DNA from: Chara braunii | Lineage: Eukaryota; Streptophyta; Charophyceae; Charales; Characeae | Length of the DNA: 38,558 bases | Assembly (NCBI GenBank): GCA_003427395.1 | Contig: BFEA01000011.1 | Location: forward strand, 4,929,319 to 4,967,876 | Direction of reading: 5' to 3' | Shown: positions 30,086 through 38,558 of the stretch, piece after piece | How the letters are laid out: the number at the start of each line of letters is the position of its first letter | Position numbering within the stretch: position 1 is the first letter of the stretch | Position numbers and translations under genes: made by a program | Notes under the pieces: model-generated | The model's database searches: none | Told to the model about the DNA's origin: nothing | The model's input: the letters and a program-made list of their open reading frames with translations, nothing else

Positions 30086-31134
30086 GCGCAGCGCTCCCTC
30101 AAGCGCCCCCCTGTTTTCTCTTATGTATTCAGTCTAGCAGCAATGGGGAGGTAGGATAGAATCGGGTGTATTTTTCCACATTCTAGCCGGAAATAAATTT
30201 AGCGAGTTTGGCTTGTTCTAGTGAAAAAGACAATATGGGCCTCGACTCTCTACAAAAATGAACTTTTTTGAAGTTTTTCCCTCTAATTCCTCCAGAGTTT
30301 GGCTTATTTGCCTCCATGCCTCTGTCGGAATGTACCTGCCCCCCGAACTGACCAGATGCGTGATATGTACCTTGACGTGAATCCATCCAGGTGCATTATG
30401 ACAGACCATGGACAACACTTCCGTCCGAACAGAAGTGCAAAAGCATGTAGGTGCTTCCAATTAACCACCGTTTTTGCCCGAACCTCTCTCTATGTTTTTT
30501 TCTTTTTTTCATAGTTTCCCCGACCCTAGAGTCCAGAGACTCATGGCCTCCAGCACCACGGAAGTCCAACTGCCCCCCCCCCCCNTTTTTTTTTTTNTTT
30601 TTNTTTTTNCCTTNCCCCCCCCCCCCNCCCCCCCCCCCCCCTCTTGTTTCAGTTGTATTCGCCAAGTCCTTACCTGGGCATACTCACACTGGATTTTATT
30701 TACAAAAAAAAAAAGAAGACAAAATAACTCGTGCTCAGAACCCTGTTGCATGCAGAGCACCGCCCTATGAAGCCCTAAACCAGGTAGGGCACTCGCGACG
30801 AAGCGTTAGTAAAGGACCCCCTCAATTAGAGCTGTAGGGTAAGGCCTAAAAATTTTAAAGTTCGAGTTTACACAAGGGTAATTAGTTTGTCCTTTCTATT
30901 TTTTCCCTGATCAAAGAGCTGTAAATGGTAAATTCGCATTCCTTTTTCTTTTTTTTCTTTTTCGTGAATTCGCATTCCTATAGATCCGCATCCCCTTTTC
31001 TGTTTTTTTTTAAAAACAGCTGGTGGAAGGGGGGACAGGGGGAGAGGGGGACACGGGAATAGGGGGACAGGGGGACAAGGGGAGGAGTTCTTTTCCTCTG
31101 ATGTCAGCTGTGGTACTACTACACCCACAGGTGC
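30086..31134. other. No gene; ambiguous homopolymer tract inside
   Basis: No coding frame is supported. At 30573-30641 long C and T runs contain six undetermined bases (30585, 30597, 30603, 30609, 30614 and 30627), showing low-confidence consensus. A GGGGGACA-type minisatellite lies at about 31028-31082. Confidence 0.6.
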
Positions 31135-31221
31135 CGTCTTCCCTCGACAAGAACGTGCGGTCGTTATCGCTGTATCTACACTGAAAGTTGCCCCATACGT
31201 TGTATTCGAGGGAAAACGGTT
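31135..31221. mobile_element. Family A foldback, diverged copy
   Basis: CTTCCCTCGACAAGAACGTG then CGGTCGTTATCGCTGTAT, the tag ACTGAAAGTTGCCCC, and the right arm ACGTTGTATTCGAGGGAAAA. The arms pair imperfectly and the internal tag is inverted relative to 6714-6824. Confidence 0.65.
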
Positions 31222-31257
31222 GTGCTTTTAACGTGACAACCTCATATATCCCCTAGA

Positions 31258-31544
31258 CTGCCTATCTACCTATCTATTTATCTACCTATCTATCTATCTA
31301 TCTAATCTACCTATCTATCTATCTGATCTATCCATCTAGCCAATGTAATCTTATAGCATCTAATCTATCTATCTACCTCATCTAATCTATCTCTCTATCT
31401 ATCTACCTGATCTAATCTATCTCTCTATCTAGCTAGCTACCAAGCTACCATCTATCTATGATCTAATCTATCTATCTAGCTACCTACCTATCTACCTAAA
31501 CGCTAGATAAGTTAACTTACTCTGATCTATCTATCTATCTATCC

Positions 31545-31595
<51 letters not shown>

Positions 31596-31669
31596 CGCTA
31601 TCTAATCTAATTAAATCTGATCTATCTAACTAACTCTGATATATCTATTTATCTACGCATCTATCTTTC
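31258..31669. repeat. (ATCT)n satellite with short interruptions
   Basis: About 400 bp of ATCT/ACCT units broken by CTAATCTA, GATCTA and AGCTAG phrases. The longest pure run is at about 31540-31594. Confidence 0.95.
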
Positions 31670-32750
31670 GGGGTTCGCCCATGCCTCACGAGACTATTCT
31701 CGCCTAGGTAGTAACACAGACTCTCACCTCAATTTTCGCCCCCACAGGCTCACTCCAATCCTAGCCCCTCTCATCTGTTTCTTCTCCCACCCTTACCCTC
31801 CACTACTGCTCCCCATCTTCCTCGTTCTCCTTCTCCTTTCCTCCTCCCCCTACCTCCCTCTTACTCCACTTCTCTCTCTCAATCCAATATCGCCTGCATC
31901 TCCACCCCCGCACCCTTCGCGCTTACCATCTTCGTCGTCGTCCTCTTCTTCGCTTCCTGTGCTCCCACAGTTCCCTGGGCATACTCGCACTATGGACTTT
32001 TTCTGCTCAGCTCTGGACGTGATTGCGGTCAGATTCGTCGACGTATGGCCGTAAGCCCAGTCAGATACATTTAGGAAAGGGCTAGTGTGAGTATGACCTA
32101 TTTCAGATTTCATGTTACATCCTATACCATGCCCTCCGGTTCTTCTTCCTCTTAATCATCCTCTTCATCATCGTCCGCCTCCTCAACGTCCTCTTCCACT
32201 CCTTGGCGTCGTCCTTATCCTTCTCCCCTTGTTCTCCTCATTCTCCCCCTTTTCCTCCTCCATCTCCTCTTCCTCCTCTTTCCCCTCTTTCCCCTCCTCT
32301 TTCCCCACCTCCTCCTAATTTACCCCCTCCCTCCTCCTTTCCCTCGTCTTGCCTCTCCTCCTCTTCCTTTCCCACATGCCTCCTCCCTCCTCCTCATCTT
32401 CTTCGTTCCCTTCCCATTTCCCTCCTCCTCCTCCTCCTCCTCCTCCCTCTACCCTTTTCCCTACTCGTCGTCCCCTTGTCCTCTCATTTCTCTAGTCGTA
32501 ATCTTTCTTCTAGCTACCACCTGTTCCTCGCCATTACGCTGCTCCTTGCTCTTCCTCCTTGTTCTTTTCCCACTCTCCATTCCGCTGCTCTTTGCTCTTC
32601 CTCCTTGTTCTTTTCCCCTTCCTCCTCGTCCTTCCACTAATTGAAATATAATATTCTCCTCACGCTGCATTTCAGTTTGGGTATTATTTTCCATTTCATC
32701 CCTGTCCTATTCCTGCTTCCCCTCCTCGTCAAAATACACGCGCGCGAAAC
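31670..32750. other. Pyrimidine-rich + strand domain, no gene supported
   Basis: C/T-rich for about 1 kb, densest at 32110-32640. Pro/Ser/Leu-rich plus frames and Glu/Arg-rich minus frames are composition-driven. CTGCTC-TTGCTCTTCCTCC (32538 and 32587) is a ~49-bp tandem duplication. Confidence 0.6.
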
Positions 32751-32754
32751 TGAT

Positions 32755-32773
32755 CCTCTCTCTCTCTCCCTCT

Positions 32774-32816
<43 letters not shown>

Positions 32817-32832
32817 TGTGTTTGTGTGTGTC
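32755..32832. repeat. (CT)n(GT)n compound microsatellite
   Basis: About ten CT units followed by about 20 GT units. His/Thr- and Cys/Val-rich frames here are repeat readings. Confidence 0.95.
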
Positions 32833-33010
32833 TCTGTGGCTGTTATCGTCCTTGCACTGGGTAACGGCAGTGACTGCCTTTGGGTGGAACGAGGATGAGG
32901 AGTGGCGAGATTGGGCGGTGTTTGATAGTACATGAGAGAGGGAGGAGGTTACCAGTCATGTGCAGATCCAAATAGCCAATGGCACTACCGAGGCGCCAAA
33001 GAGCGCGTCC

Positions 33011-33083
<73 letters not shown>

Positions 33084-33141
33084 AACACGTAACTACACGT
33101 ACGCAGGCGCGCGCATGAAAGGGAGAGAGAGTTGAACTGGA

Positions 33142-33214
<73 letters not shown>

Positions 33215-33239
<25 letters not shown>

Positions 33240-33303
33240 ACCACACACACACACACACACACACCACACACACACACACACACACACCACACACACACAC
33301 ACA

Positions 33304-33334
<31 letters not shown>
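33215..33334. repeat. (AC)11C higher-order repeat, 23-bp period
   Basis: The AC run is broken by CC at 33241, 33264, 33287 and 33310, exactly 23 bp apart. The real unit is 23 bp, duplicated as a minisatellite inside an AC tract. Confidence 0.9.
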
Positions 33335-33516
33335 CAACTACGCATACGCAGGCCCGCGCATGACAGCGAGAGACGGATGCACTAGCTCACGGAGACAGAT
33401 CTCTCTCTCTCTCTCGCTCGCTCGCTCGGCTCTCTCGCTCTCTCTCTAAAACACACACAACTACACATACGCAGGCGCGCGCATGACAGAGAGAGAGAGA
33501 TGCACTACTAGACAGA

Positions 33517-33566
<50 letters not shown>

Positions 33567-33669
33567 TAGTCATTGATCATTCCATTACTCGCTGATGAAG
33601 TCCGTCATGACGAACAGATCGCCCCTCATAACCGTGGGTCTCTATCTCTAAATGGATGCCTGATGCCTT

Positions 33670-33870
<201 letters not shown>

Positions 33871-33942
33871 ACAAACACACACAACTACACATACGCAGGC
33901 GCGCGCATGACAGCGAGAGACGGATACACTAGCTCATGAAGA

Positions 33943-34020
<78 letters not shown>

Positions 34021-34039
34021 AGGAATACGCACGCGCGCG

Positions 34040-34969
34040 CATGAGAGGGAGGGAGAGGGATGCACTTGCTAAAAGAGAAAGACAAACGAAGCACTGGGAG
34101 CAGGGGACGTCAACTATGACGTGGCAGAATACATGATGCAGTTGTAGGGAAGTTGGGAACGCAGAGACATTGTCAATTCAATGGCGTACGCGCACGAACT
34201 GATACACAGCCACGCAGAGACGCAGACAAGTACACAACCCCACGAAAGAGCAAGAGACAGAACACTGCAGCTCGGATCAGATGGACATACTACCTACTTC
34301 TGGACATTTCGACAAGCAGACAGGGGAGCTGATAAAAGTGAGCAGAGGACACGCGAAGACGGGTAATGGTAACAGCTCACGTTGTAAGGCCCCGACGTAC
34401 CGGGCCTTCGTGGACCACCTCCGTAGCCTTACCCATGGCCATGGGCCCCGTCTTGCAGGCTGTATTGCATTACGAAAGCACTATCTTCGCATGCCACGTC
34501 TGACAGGTGACGTGTCAGGTTCCTCAGCAGACGTGACGCTATTTCCAGCTGCCGAGGGCGATGGACAACGCAGATGAGACGTCTTTCCCTCCCTTCCCTC
34601 CCCCTCTCGATCTCGATCTCGATCTGACCTCCTCCCTCCCCTACCTCTCACACACACGCGTACAAGCCCTCCATCAAACACTCCCCCGCGCCGACACAGC
34701 CCTACCCTCAATAGGGAGACCTCGATCGATCACCTCCCGCCTCCCACCCTCCACCTTCACTAACGTGCAAGTTGATTGCTCGGATTCCTCGCGTGAACGA
34801 ACAAGCACTACGTCGGCGGCCTGGCAACGAATTTTTTTTGCGTTTTTTTCTTTTGTCCGAGGCTAATACTAGTATTACCAAAGATATGTTTGAGGCCGGG
34901 GTCCTCACAGTCTACCCGGAAGTCAATGATGAACACTCTGGGAGCCTTACCCAGTTTCGCTTTTTACAG
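34040..34969. other. No gene recognised
   Basis: Includes a short hairpin at about 34386-34408 (AAGGCCCCG against CGGGCCTT) and TCGATC repeats near 34607-34622. A plus frame extending from 34772 has no known domain. Confidence 0.45.
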
Positions 34970-35335
34970 GACCCAGAAGGACCCGATCACATCAGAGCAA
35001 TCTATCCTACTCAACGAAACACACAACTTTCAGGAGCAAAGAAGAAAAAATGCTATGAGGACATTCATACAGCTGCATCAATCAACTAAATTCATACAGC
35101 AGCATCAATCAACTAAACACATGAGTTTTGAACCTGTCTCTTATACACATCTAGATGTGTATAAGAGACAGACCCAGAAGGACCCGATCACATCAGAGCA
35201 ATCTATCCTACTCAACGAAACACACAACTTTCAGGAGCAAAGAAGAAAAAATGCTATGAGGACATTCATACAGCTGCATCAATCAACTAAATTCATACAG
35301 CAGCATCAATCAACTAAACACATGAGTTTTGAACA
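34970..35335. repeat. Adapter-separated artefactual duplication
   Basis: About 164 bp (34970-35133) reappears after the adapter as 35171-35335 without visible changes, then continues into unique sequence. The true locus probably has one copy. Within it, ATTCATACAGC-GCATCAATCAACTAA is itself a ~31-bp tandem duplication. Confidence 0.9.
35134..35171. other. Tn5/Nextera mate-pair junction adapter (artefact), copy 3
   Basis: The same 38-bp palindrome. Read in the + frame it gives the peptide VSYTHLDVYKRQ, a recognisable signature of this adapter in conceptual proteins. Confidence 0.97.
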
Positions 35336-35478
35336 GGAAGAGATTCTACGATACAGCATCATCATTTTTTTCAAGATCTAATTAATATGCGAAATAACCT
35401 CTGCTAAAAGCCAACCTGCCGATCCAATTGAGAGGCAGGGAATACATACATAAATCCTAACACCGAAATGTCTACCCA

Positions 35479-35535
35479 CGAAGATTTGTCCAACGCCAAC
35501 TCGCACAGTACTCAAAAGAGCATACGAAAAAAAAG
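35479..35535 (-). repeat. Dispersed element X, copy 1
   Basis: GAAGATTTGTCCAACGCCAA followed by CTCGCACAGTACTCAAAAGA. Related copies lie at 36453-36530 and 37000-37075 in the same orientation. This copy is downstream of the GLTP gene. Confidence 0.75.
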
Positions 35536-35630
35536 ATGAAGAGTATCAATCGTCACATTAGCTATTGTTGATGCGCTGGCATGTTTGCATCTCTTGAAGA
35601 CGAGAGAAACTCGGCGACCGACCCTGATGT

Positions 35631-35779
35631 TGTTCACATCCGTTGGACAGCAAGGAGATGAGGCCTTCATGTCATCCAGGCCCTCACGTTTCAGCAAAAC
35701 TCGTCTGTGTTCACATCTGTAGGAGAGCAAGGAGATCAGGAGGCCTTCATGTCATCCAGGCCCTCACTTTTCAGGAACT
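35631..35779 (-). repeat. ~77-bp tandem duplication across the GLTP stop codon
   Basis: TGTTCACATC at 35631 and 35708 begins two units with near-identical GGCCTTCATGTCATCCAGGC and CCCTCAC-TTTCAG. The gene-proximal unit contains the stop codon. The distal unit lacks those bases, so its frame stays open. Confidence 0.85.
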
Positions 35780-36341
35780 CGTGATTCTGTGCCAAGAACG
35801 GAGAAAACTTGTCGACAAATTTGGCCATGTCTCCCTCAAGATCACCTCCGCCAAGCTTTTTCATGAATGTCTCACGGCTCGGGATCAGCTTCAGAGCGAC
35901 GGAGAACGCAGAGCTCGCAAACCATCCATGGTAAGGCTTGAGCGTTGCTCCATAGGCCTCGGTGGCGACATGGTGCATACTCCAATCGGCATGATCGACG
36001 AGGTTTTTGAACATCGCCACGAGAAAATCCATAGCCCTCGTGAGCCATAACAGACCGTTAGTCCCGCTGGATGACCCTCTCGCAGTCTTCGCAGCCACCT
36101 CCTTGCGGACGATATCGTATACATCTCTGTACATTTCTGGGTGCTTGTCATAAATTCCTTGCAGCCGCGAGATATTTCCTCCAATATCGGACTTGACAAG
36201 GGCCAAGGCAGCACCAAAACGGTCTATGACAGGCAATATGTAGCCGCACAACTCCAGCCACGGCTTCGTCATGATGACGCCGTCTGCGGACTTCACATCA
36301 GGGATCGCTCGAAGTGCCGGCGTGAACACAGAGTCTTCCAT
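35736..36341 (-). CDS. Glycolipid transfer protein (GLTP) family protein
   Basis: A 201-residue single-exon frame from MEDSVFTPAL. GLTP proteins are soluble all-helical proteins, typically near 200 residues, that carry one sphingolipid between membranes; the plant ACD11 type moves ceramide-1-phosphate. Diagnostic residues are visible: VKSDIGGNISRL supplies the headgroup Asp and Asn (the usual Lys three residues on is Arg here), LLWLTRAMDFL supplies the stacking Trp, and AYGATLKPYHGW supplies the conserved His. The frame opens 25 codons earlier (36416), but I prefer 36341: a TATA-like tract lies about 40-50 nt upstream, and the preceding codons are a CTT-rich leader. The C-terminus ends GLDDMKAS within a tandem duplication, so the last residues may be altered. 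ACD11 versus classical GLTP specificity cannot be settled here. No frameshift is seen, so it is probably functional. Confidence 0.85.
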   Translation of the reverse strand: MEDSVFTPALRAIPDVKSADGVIMTKPWLELCGYILPVIDRFGAALALVKSDIGGNISRLQGIYDKHPEMYRDVYDIVRKEVAAKTARGSSSGTNGLLWLTRAMDFLVAMFKNLVDHADWSMHHVATEAYGATLKPYHGWFASSAFSVALKLIPSRETFMKKLGGGDLEGDMAKFVDKFSPFLAQNHEFLKSEGLDDMKAS

Positions 36342-36392
36342 GATCGGACCGATGGGCGGAGCAGGAAGAAGGAAGAAGGAAGAAAGCAGTCG

Positions 36393-36404
36393 CAAATATA
36401 AATA
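36393..36404 (-). promoter_or_regulatory. TATA-box-like site of the GLTP gene
   Basis: On the minus strand TATTTATATTTG lies about 52-63 nt before the preferred start codon, followed by a pyrimidine-rich leader (CTTTCTTCCTTCTTCC), as often seen in plant core promoters. Confidence 0.5.
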
Positions 36405-36410
36405 CTCACC

Positions 36411-36628
36411 CGCCACTACTTTTGCTGAGAAACTACCGCCAAAGACAAAGCGCTATGTTTGAAACTTGCGCAAAAAAGGATGTGTCGCGCGCCAACTCGC
36501 ACGGTACTCGAGGAGTACATGGGAAAAAATACGGGGTAATCGGCAGCTTTTGTGCAACGAAGAAGAACGTGTTTTTTTGCAACGAAAGCTTGGGCCCCGC
36601 CACTACTTTTGCTGTGAAACTACCGCGA
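36411..36628. repeat. 31-bp direct repeat in the GLTP upstream region
   Basis: CGCCACTACTTTTGCTGAGA at 36411 and CGCCACTACTTTTGCTGTGA at 36598, both continuing into AACTACCGC. They bracket element X copy 2. Confidence 0.85.
36453..36530 (-). repeat. Dispersed element X, copy 2 (upstream of GLTP)
   Basis: GCGCTATGTTTGAAACTTGC, then ATGTGTCGCGCGCCAACTCG and CACGGTACTCGAGGAGTACA. It matches copy 3 over about 75 bp and lies about 50-130 nt upstream of the TATA-like site, so it could act in the GLTP promoter or be a transposon remnant. Confidence 0.7.
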
Positions 36629-36689
36629 CCTCGAACGCCAACGCGAAAGCGTTATTTTTTTAATTCCTTTTTCTTTTTCTTTTATATGT

Positions 36690-36808
36690 CCCCTACAAGG
36701 CTTCCCCCGAATACAACGTCCGGTCATTATAGCCGAATTTGGTGTATGTTTAGGTCTAAATTCAGCTATAATGGCTGTGCGTTGTATTCGAAGGAAGACT
36801 GTAGGGGG
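36690..36808. mobile_element. Family A foldback
   Basis: CCCTACAAGGCTTCCCCCGA then ATACAACGTCCGGTCATTATAGC on the left; GCTATAATGGCTGTGCGTTG then TATTCGAAGGAAGACTGTAG on the right. The arms pair closely around a ~30-nt centre, with the same sub-terminal CGGTCATTATAGC as 6714-6824. Confidence 0.8.
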
Positions 36809-36936
36809 AGTGGGCCCCGCCACGCTTCGCTTCAGTGCAATACGAAGGCAACGCGGAGGCTCCTGTGACCGCGCCGTAGCCCGAAAAATAAATTTTAGTA
36901 TCATATGGCCCTATGGACAACGGAGCAGAACAAAAA

Positions 36937-36992
36937 CTACACTTGATCCGAAGGCCGAGAAAGGTATTGAACCAAAAGGCCGAGAAAGGTAT
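36937..36992 (-). pseudogene. U2 snRNA 5'-end fragment, duplicated
   Basis: Minus strand: ATACCTTTCTCGGCCTTTTG G (36992-36972), then TTCA, then a second ATACCTTTCTCGGCCTTCGG and ATCAAGTGTAG (36967-36937). Both match the U2 5' end. The inner copy lacks part of TTTTGGCTAAG and stops matching after nt ~36. It is too broken to be functional. Confidence 0.8.
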
Positions 36993-36999
36993 TGAACGC

Positions 37000-37075
37000 G
37001 CTATTTTAGAAACTTACCCCAACGAGATTTGTCCCGCGCCAACTCGCACAGTACTCAAAGAGTATATGACGAAAG
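37000..37075 (-). repeat. Dispersed element X, copy 3 (upstream of the U2 fragment)
   Basis: GCGCTATTTTAGAAACTTAC, then CGAGATTTGTCCCGCGCCAA and CTCGCACAGTACTCAAAGAG. On the minus strand it ends about 8 nt before the U2 5' end, the position of snRNA proximal promoter elements. Confidence 0.7.
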
Positions 37076-37096
37076 GGAAAATTGCATCTGTACCCC

Positions 37097-37142
37097 ACTT
37101 AAAGATGGGAATACCCGCTATACCCAGTCCCAGCGCAAACTT
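37097..37142. repeat. Left arm of a 0.9-kb-spaced inverted repeat
   Basis: ACTTAAAGATGGGAATACCC with GCTATACCCAGTCCCAGCGC is the reverse complement, with few changes, of 37951-37997. Confidence 0.85.
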
Positions 37143-37226
37143 TACCCGGAGGCCGTTCAACTTTGCATTGTGCCTAGCTTTTCCCCAGTGCGGAGTTGTA
37201 GGTGTACCCAATCCCATAGGTCTCCA

Positions 37227-37600
37227 TCGGCCTAGCTCAGTTGGTAAGGCACGCAAGTGGCATTCAGGAGGCCTTGGGTTCAATCCCCATTGGCCTCATG
37301 TACCTTCCTGGGCAAGCTTGGCACCCACGACCTAGAGATATGTCGTTGGTCCCCCCGAGTGGCATTGAGCAGAGACTGCTGGTGTTCATAGGGGGAGGGG
37401 ACCGGAGGGGAGGCCCAGTGAGTGGCCCATCGAAGAAGCTCGGTCCTGATGCTACCGGCTGACCCCTGGCCGGTATCCCCCACCTGCTGTAGCAGGTAAC
37501 GCACTGGTGGGTGCAGCTACCGCATGTTCCCTCGTTGGAGGCTTGAGCACGGATGTGGCTGCTACGGGGTTCCCCGTAATACTATAATGACAATAAAAAA
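37227..37600 (+). mobile_element. tRNA-related SINE
   Basis: The head is tRNA-like: TAGCTCAGTTGG (box A, 37233-37244) and GGTTCAATCC (box B, 37277-37286), the internal RNA polymerase III promoter with normal spacing. The acceptor arms do not pair, so it is not a tRNA gene. A ~300-bp unrelated body follows with CCTGCTGTAGCAGG palindromes, ending CAATAAAAAA at 37591-37600. This is the layout of a tRNA-derived SINE, moved in trans by a LINE. A target-site duplication was not identified. Confidence 0.7.
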
Positions 37601-37950
37601 GGCCTGAAAGGCCGTCCTGTCCAGATTTGGCAGGTAATTGAATTGGTTGGGCTTAAAGATCATAGGCCTTGGATTCGGAGCACCAAATCATGCTCATGCC
37701 CACCACCAACTACACCGTGGTGGCCCAACGGCTGCTGGGTATGAGCATAATTTCAGCCATCCAGTAGCAGGGTATATGAACAATTTGGTCGCTCCTCAGG
37801 TCTCGGGTATGCGCATCATTTTGTCTGGGTATATCCATAATTTATGCATTCCGGTAGTCGGTAATAATCGCAAGTTTGCGATCCCAACCTGCGTCCACCT
37901 TAATCCTGGGCATGCAAACAATTTCCACCGGCCGTTTTTTAGGTATAGAC

Positions 37951-37997
37951 GCAAGTTGGCGCTGGGACTGGGTATAGCCGATATTCCCATCTTTAAG
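37951..37997. repeat. Right arm of the inverted repeat
   Basis: GCAAGTTGGCGCTGGGACTG with GGTATAGCCGATATTCCCATC pairs with 37097-37142. Between the arms are the SINE and phrases of the form GGGTATG-GCATAATTT at 37738, 37806 and 37827. Confidence 0.85.
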
Positions 37998-38162
37998 CCA
38001 CCAGTAGTGCCCCGCAACCCAGATTTGCCCAGTTGGTAACCACTGGGTGCTTTCCAGCCTAGGGAAATAGGCTGGGCACAGGCTCGGACCGGGTGTAAAT
38101 TGAAAATGCACCCGGCCTCTAGTAGGCTGGCTGAAACGGTGGCCCGGTTGGCCCGGTTTCTA

Positions 38163-38235
38163 CCTGAAACCGTTTGGGCTGGTTTCGACCTGAAACCGTT
38201 TGGGCTGGTTTCGACCTGAAACCATTTGGGCAAGA
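38163..38235. repeat. 26-bp tandem repeat, nearly three units
   Basis: Units starting CCTGAAACCGTTTGGGCTGG at 38163, 38189 and 38215. The third is diverged and incomplete. TCTCTTGGAAACGGG is also repeated at 38237 and 38267. Confidence 0.85.
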
Positions 38236-38538
38236 GGTCTCTTGGAAACGGGCTGGAGGCCGGCGTCTCTTGGAAACGGGTCTTTTTTCGCAGCAAGAAG
38301 AAACGGCATGTTTCTGACACCAAACAAGCCAGGAATCCCGAACACTCCTGCGCCCATCGCGCCTGCTGTCTCGCCTGCCATCCCGCCAGCTACCAGGTGA
38401 CACAGTCGGGTGAGTAGACAAAAAAGACCCACGCCTTTCCCTTTTCTCCTGTTTGCTCTTCTTCTTGCTCTTCATATCTGTATATGACAGCCATTAGGAC
38501 TGTGTGCAGTCACTAAAGGCCCGCCTGCCGACTTTACA

Positions 38539-38558
38539 TTGTGTGTGTGTGTGTGTGT
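38539..38558. repeat. (GT)n at the window end
   Basis: At least ten GT units run off the end of the window. Confidence 0.9.

Noticed and set aside
33093-33449. Ser/Leu-, His/Thr- and Cys/Val-repeat proteins
   Set aside because: Direct translations of (CT)n and (AC)n microsatellites.
34890-35381. 163-codon + strand gene
   Set aside because: It runs through the adapter (VSYTHLDVYKRQ) and an artefactual duplication. Without them the frame has no support.
37227-37298. Functional tRNA gene
   Set aside because: Boxes A and B are good, but the acceptor arms do not pair and a long SINE-like body follows.

Overview
This looks like a repeat-dominated nuclear segment from a large eukaryotic genome, most likely a plant-lineage organism. 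It carries spliceosomal snRNA-derived sequences, a Helitron with fused Rep and helicase, an L1-type LINE, a tRNA-related SINE, many foldback elements, and long (CT)n/(AC)n microsatellites. There are no bacterial operons. A repeat-rich streptophyte alga or early land plant would fit, but the sequence alone does not name a species.

Layout. 1-9.3 kb is a mosaic of short foldback (MITE-like) elements of three families, called A, B and C here. It also holds a U6 snRNA fragment, a chimeric U6-U2 retropseudogene with an A-rich tail (5.04-5.22 kb), and a decayed gag zinc-knuckle relic. 9.36-11.0 kb is strongly purine-rich on the + strand. 11.1-13.8 kb is microsatellite and CAGG/CAGA minisatellite, including a direct duplication. 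14.0-15.4 kb holds an unrecognised ORF broken by two apparent one-base homopolymer losses. About 18-23.35 kb is a decayed Helitron (zinc finger, HUH and paired-Tyr Rep, Pif1-like helicase). It ends abruptly where a minus-strand L1-type LINE (23.35-28.9 kb) begins, itself lacking its 3' end. 28.9-34.1 kb is low-complexity and satellite sequence, with compound (CT)n(AC)n arrays separated by a conserved spacer. 35.7-36.3 kb carries the one gene that looks intact: an intronless glycolipid-transfer-protein (GLTP) gene on the minus strand with a TATA box. It is surrounded by a dispersed element also found upstream of a U2 snRNA fragment. 37.1-38.0 kb holds a tRNA-related SINE inside a larger inverted repeat.

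Assembly caveat. Three copies of a 38-bp palindrome (4396, 24988, 35134) match two head-to-head Tn5/Nextera mosaic ends, the mate-pair junction adapter. Two of them sit between duplicated flanks. These are library artefacts, so the local structure around them is not biological.

How the parts relate. The LINE supplies the kind of reverse transcriptase that makes processed snRNA copies, although this copy is dead. The Helitron is also dead. The GLTP gene is the only plausible functional cellular gene. Most other open frames are readings of microsatellites and foldback repeats.
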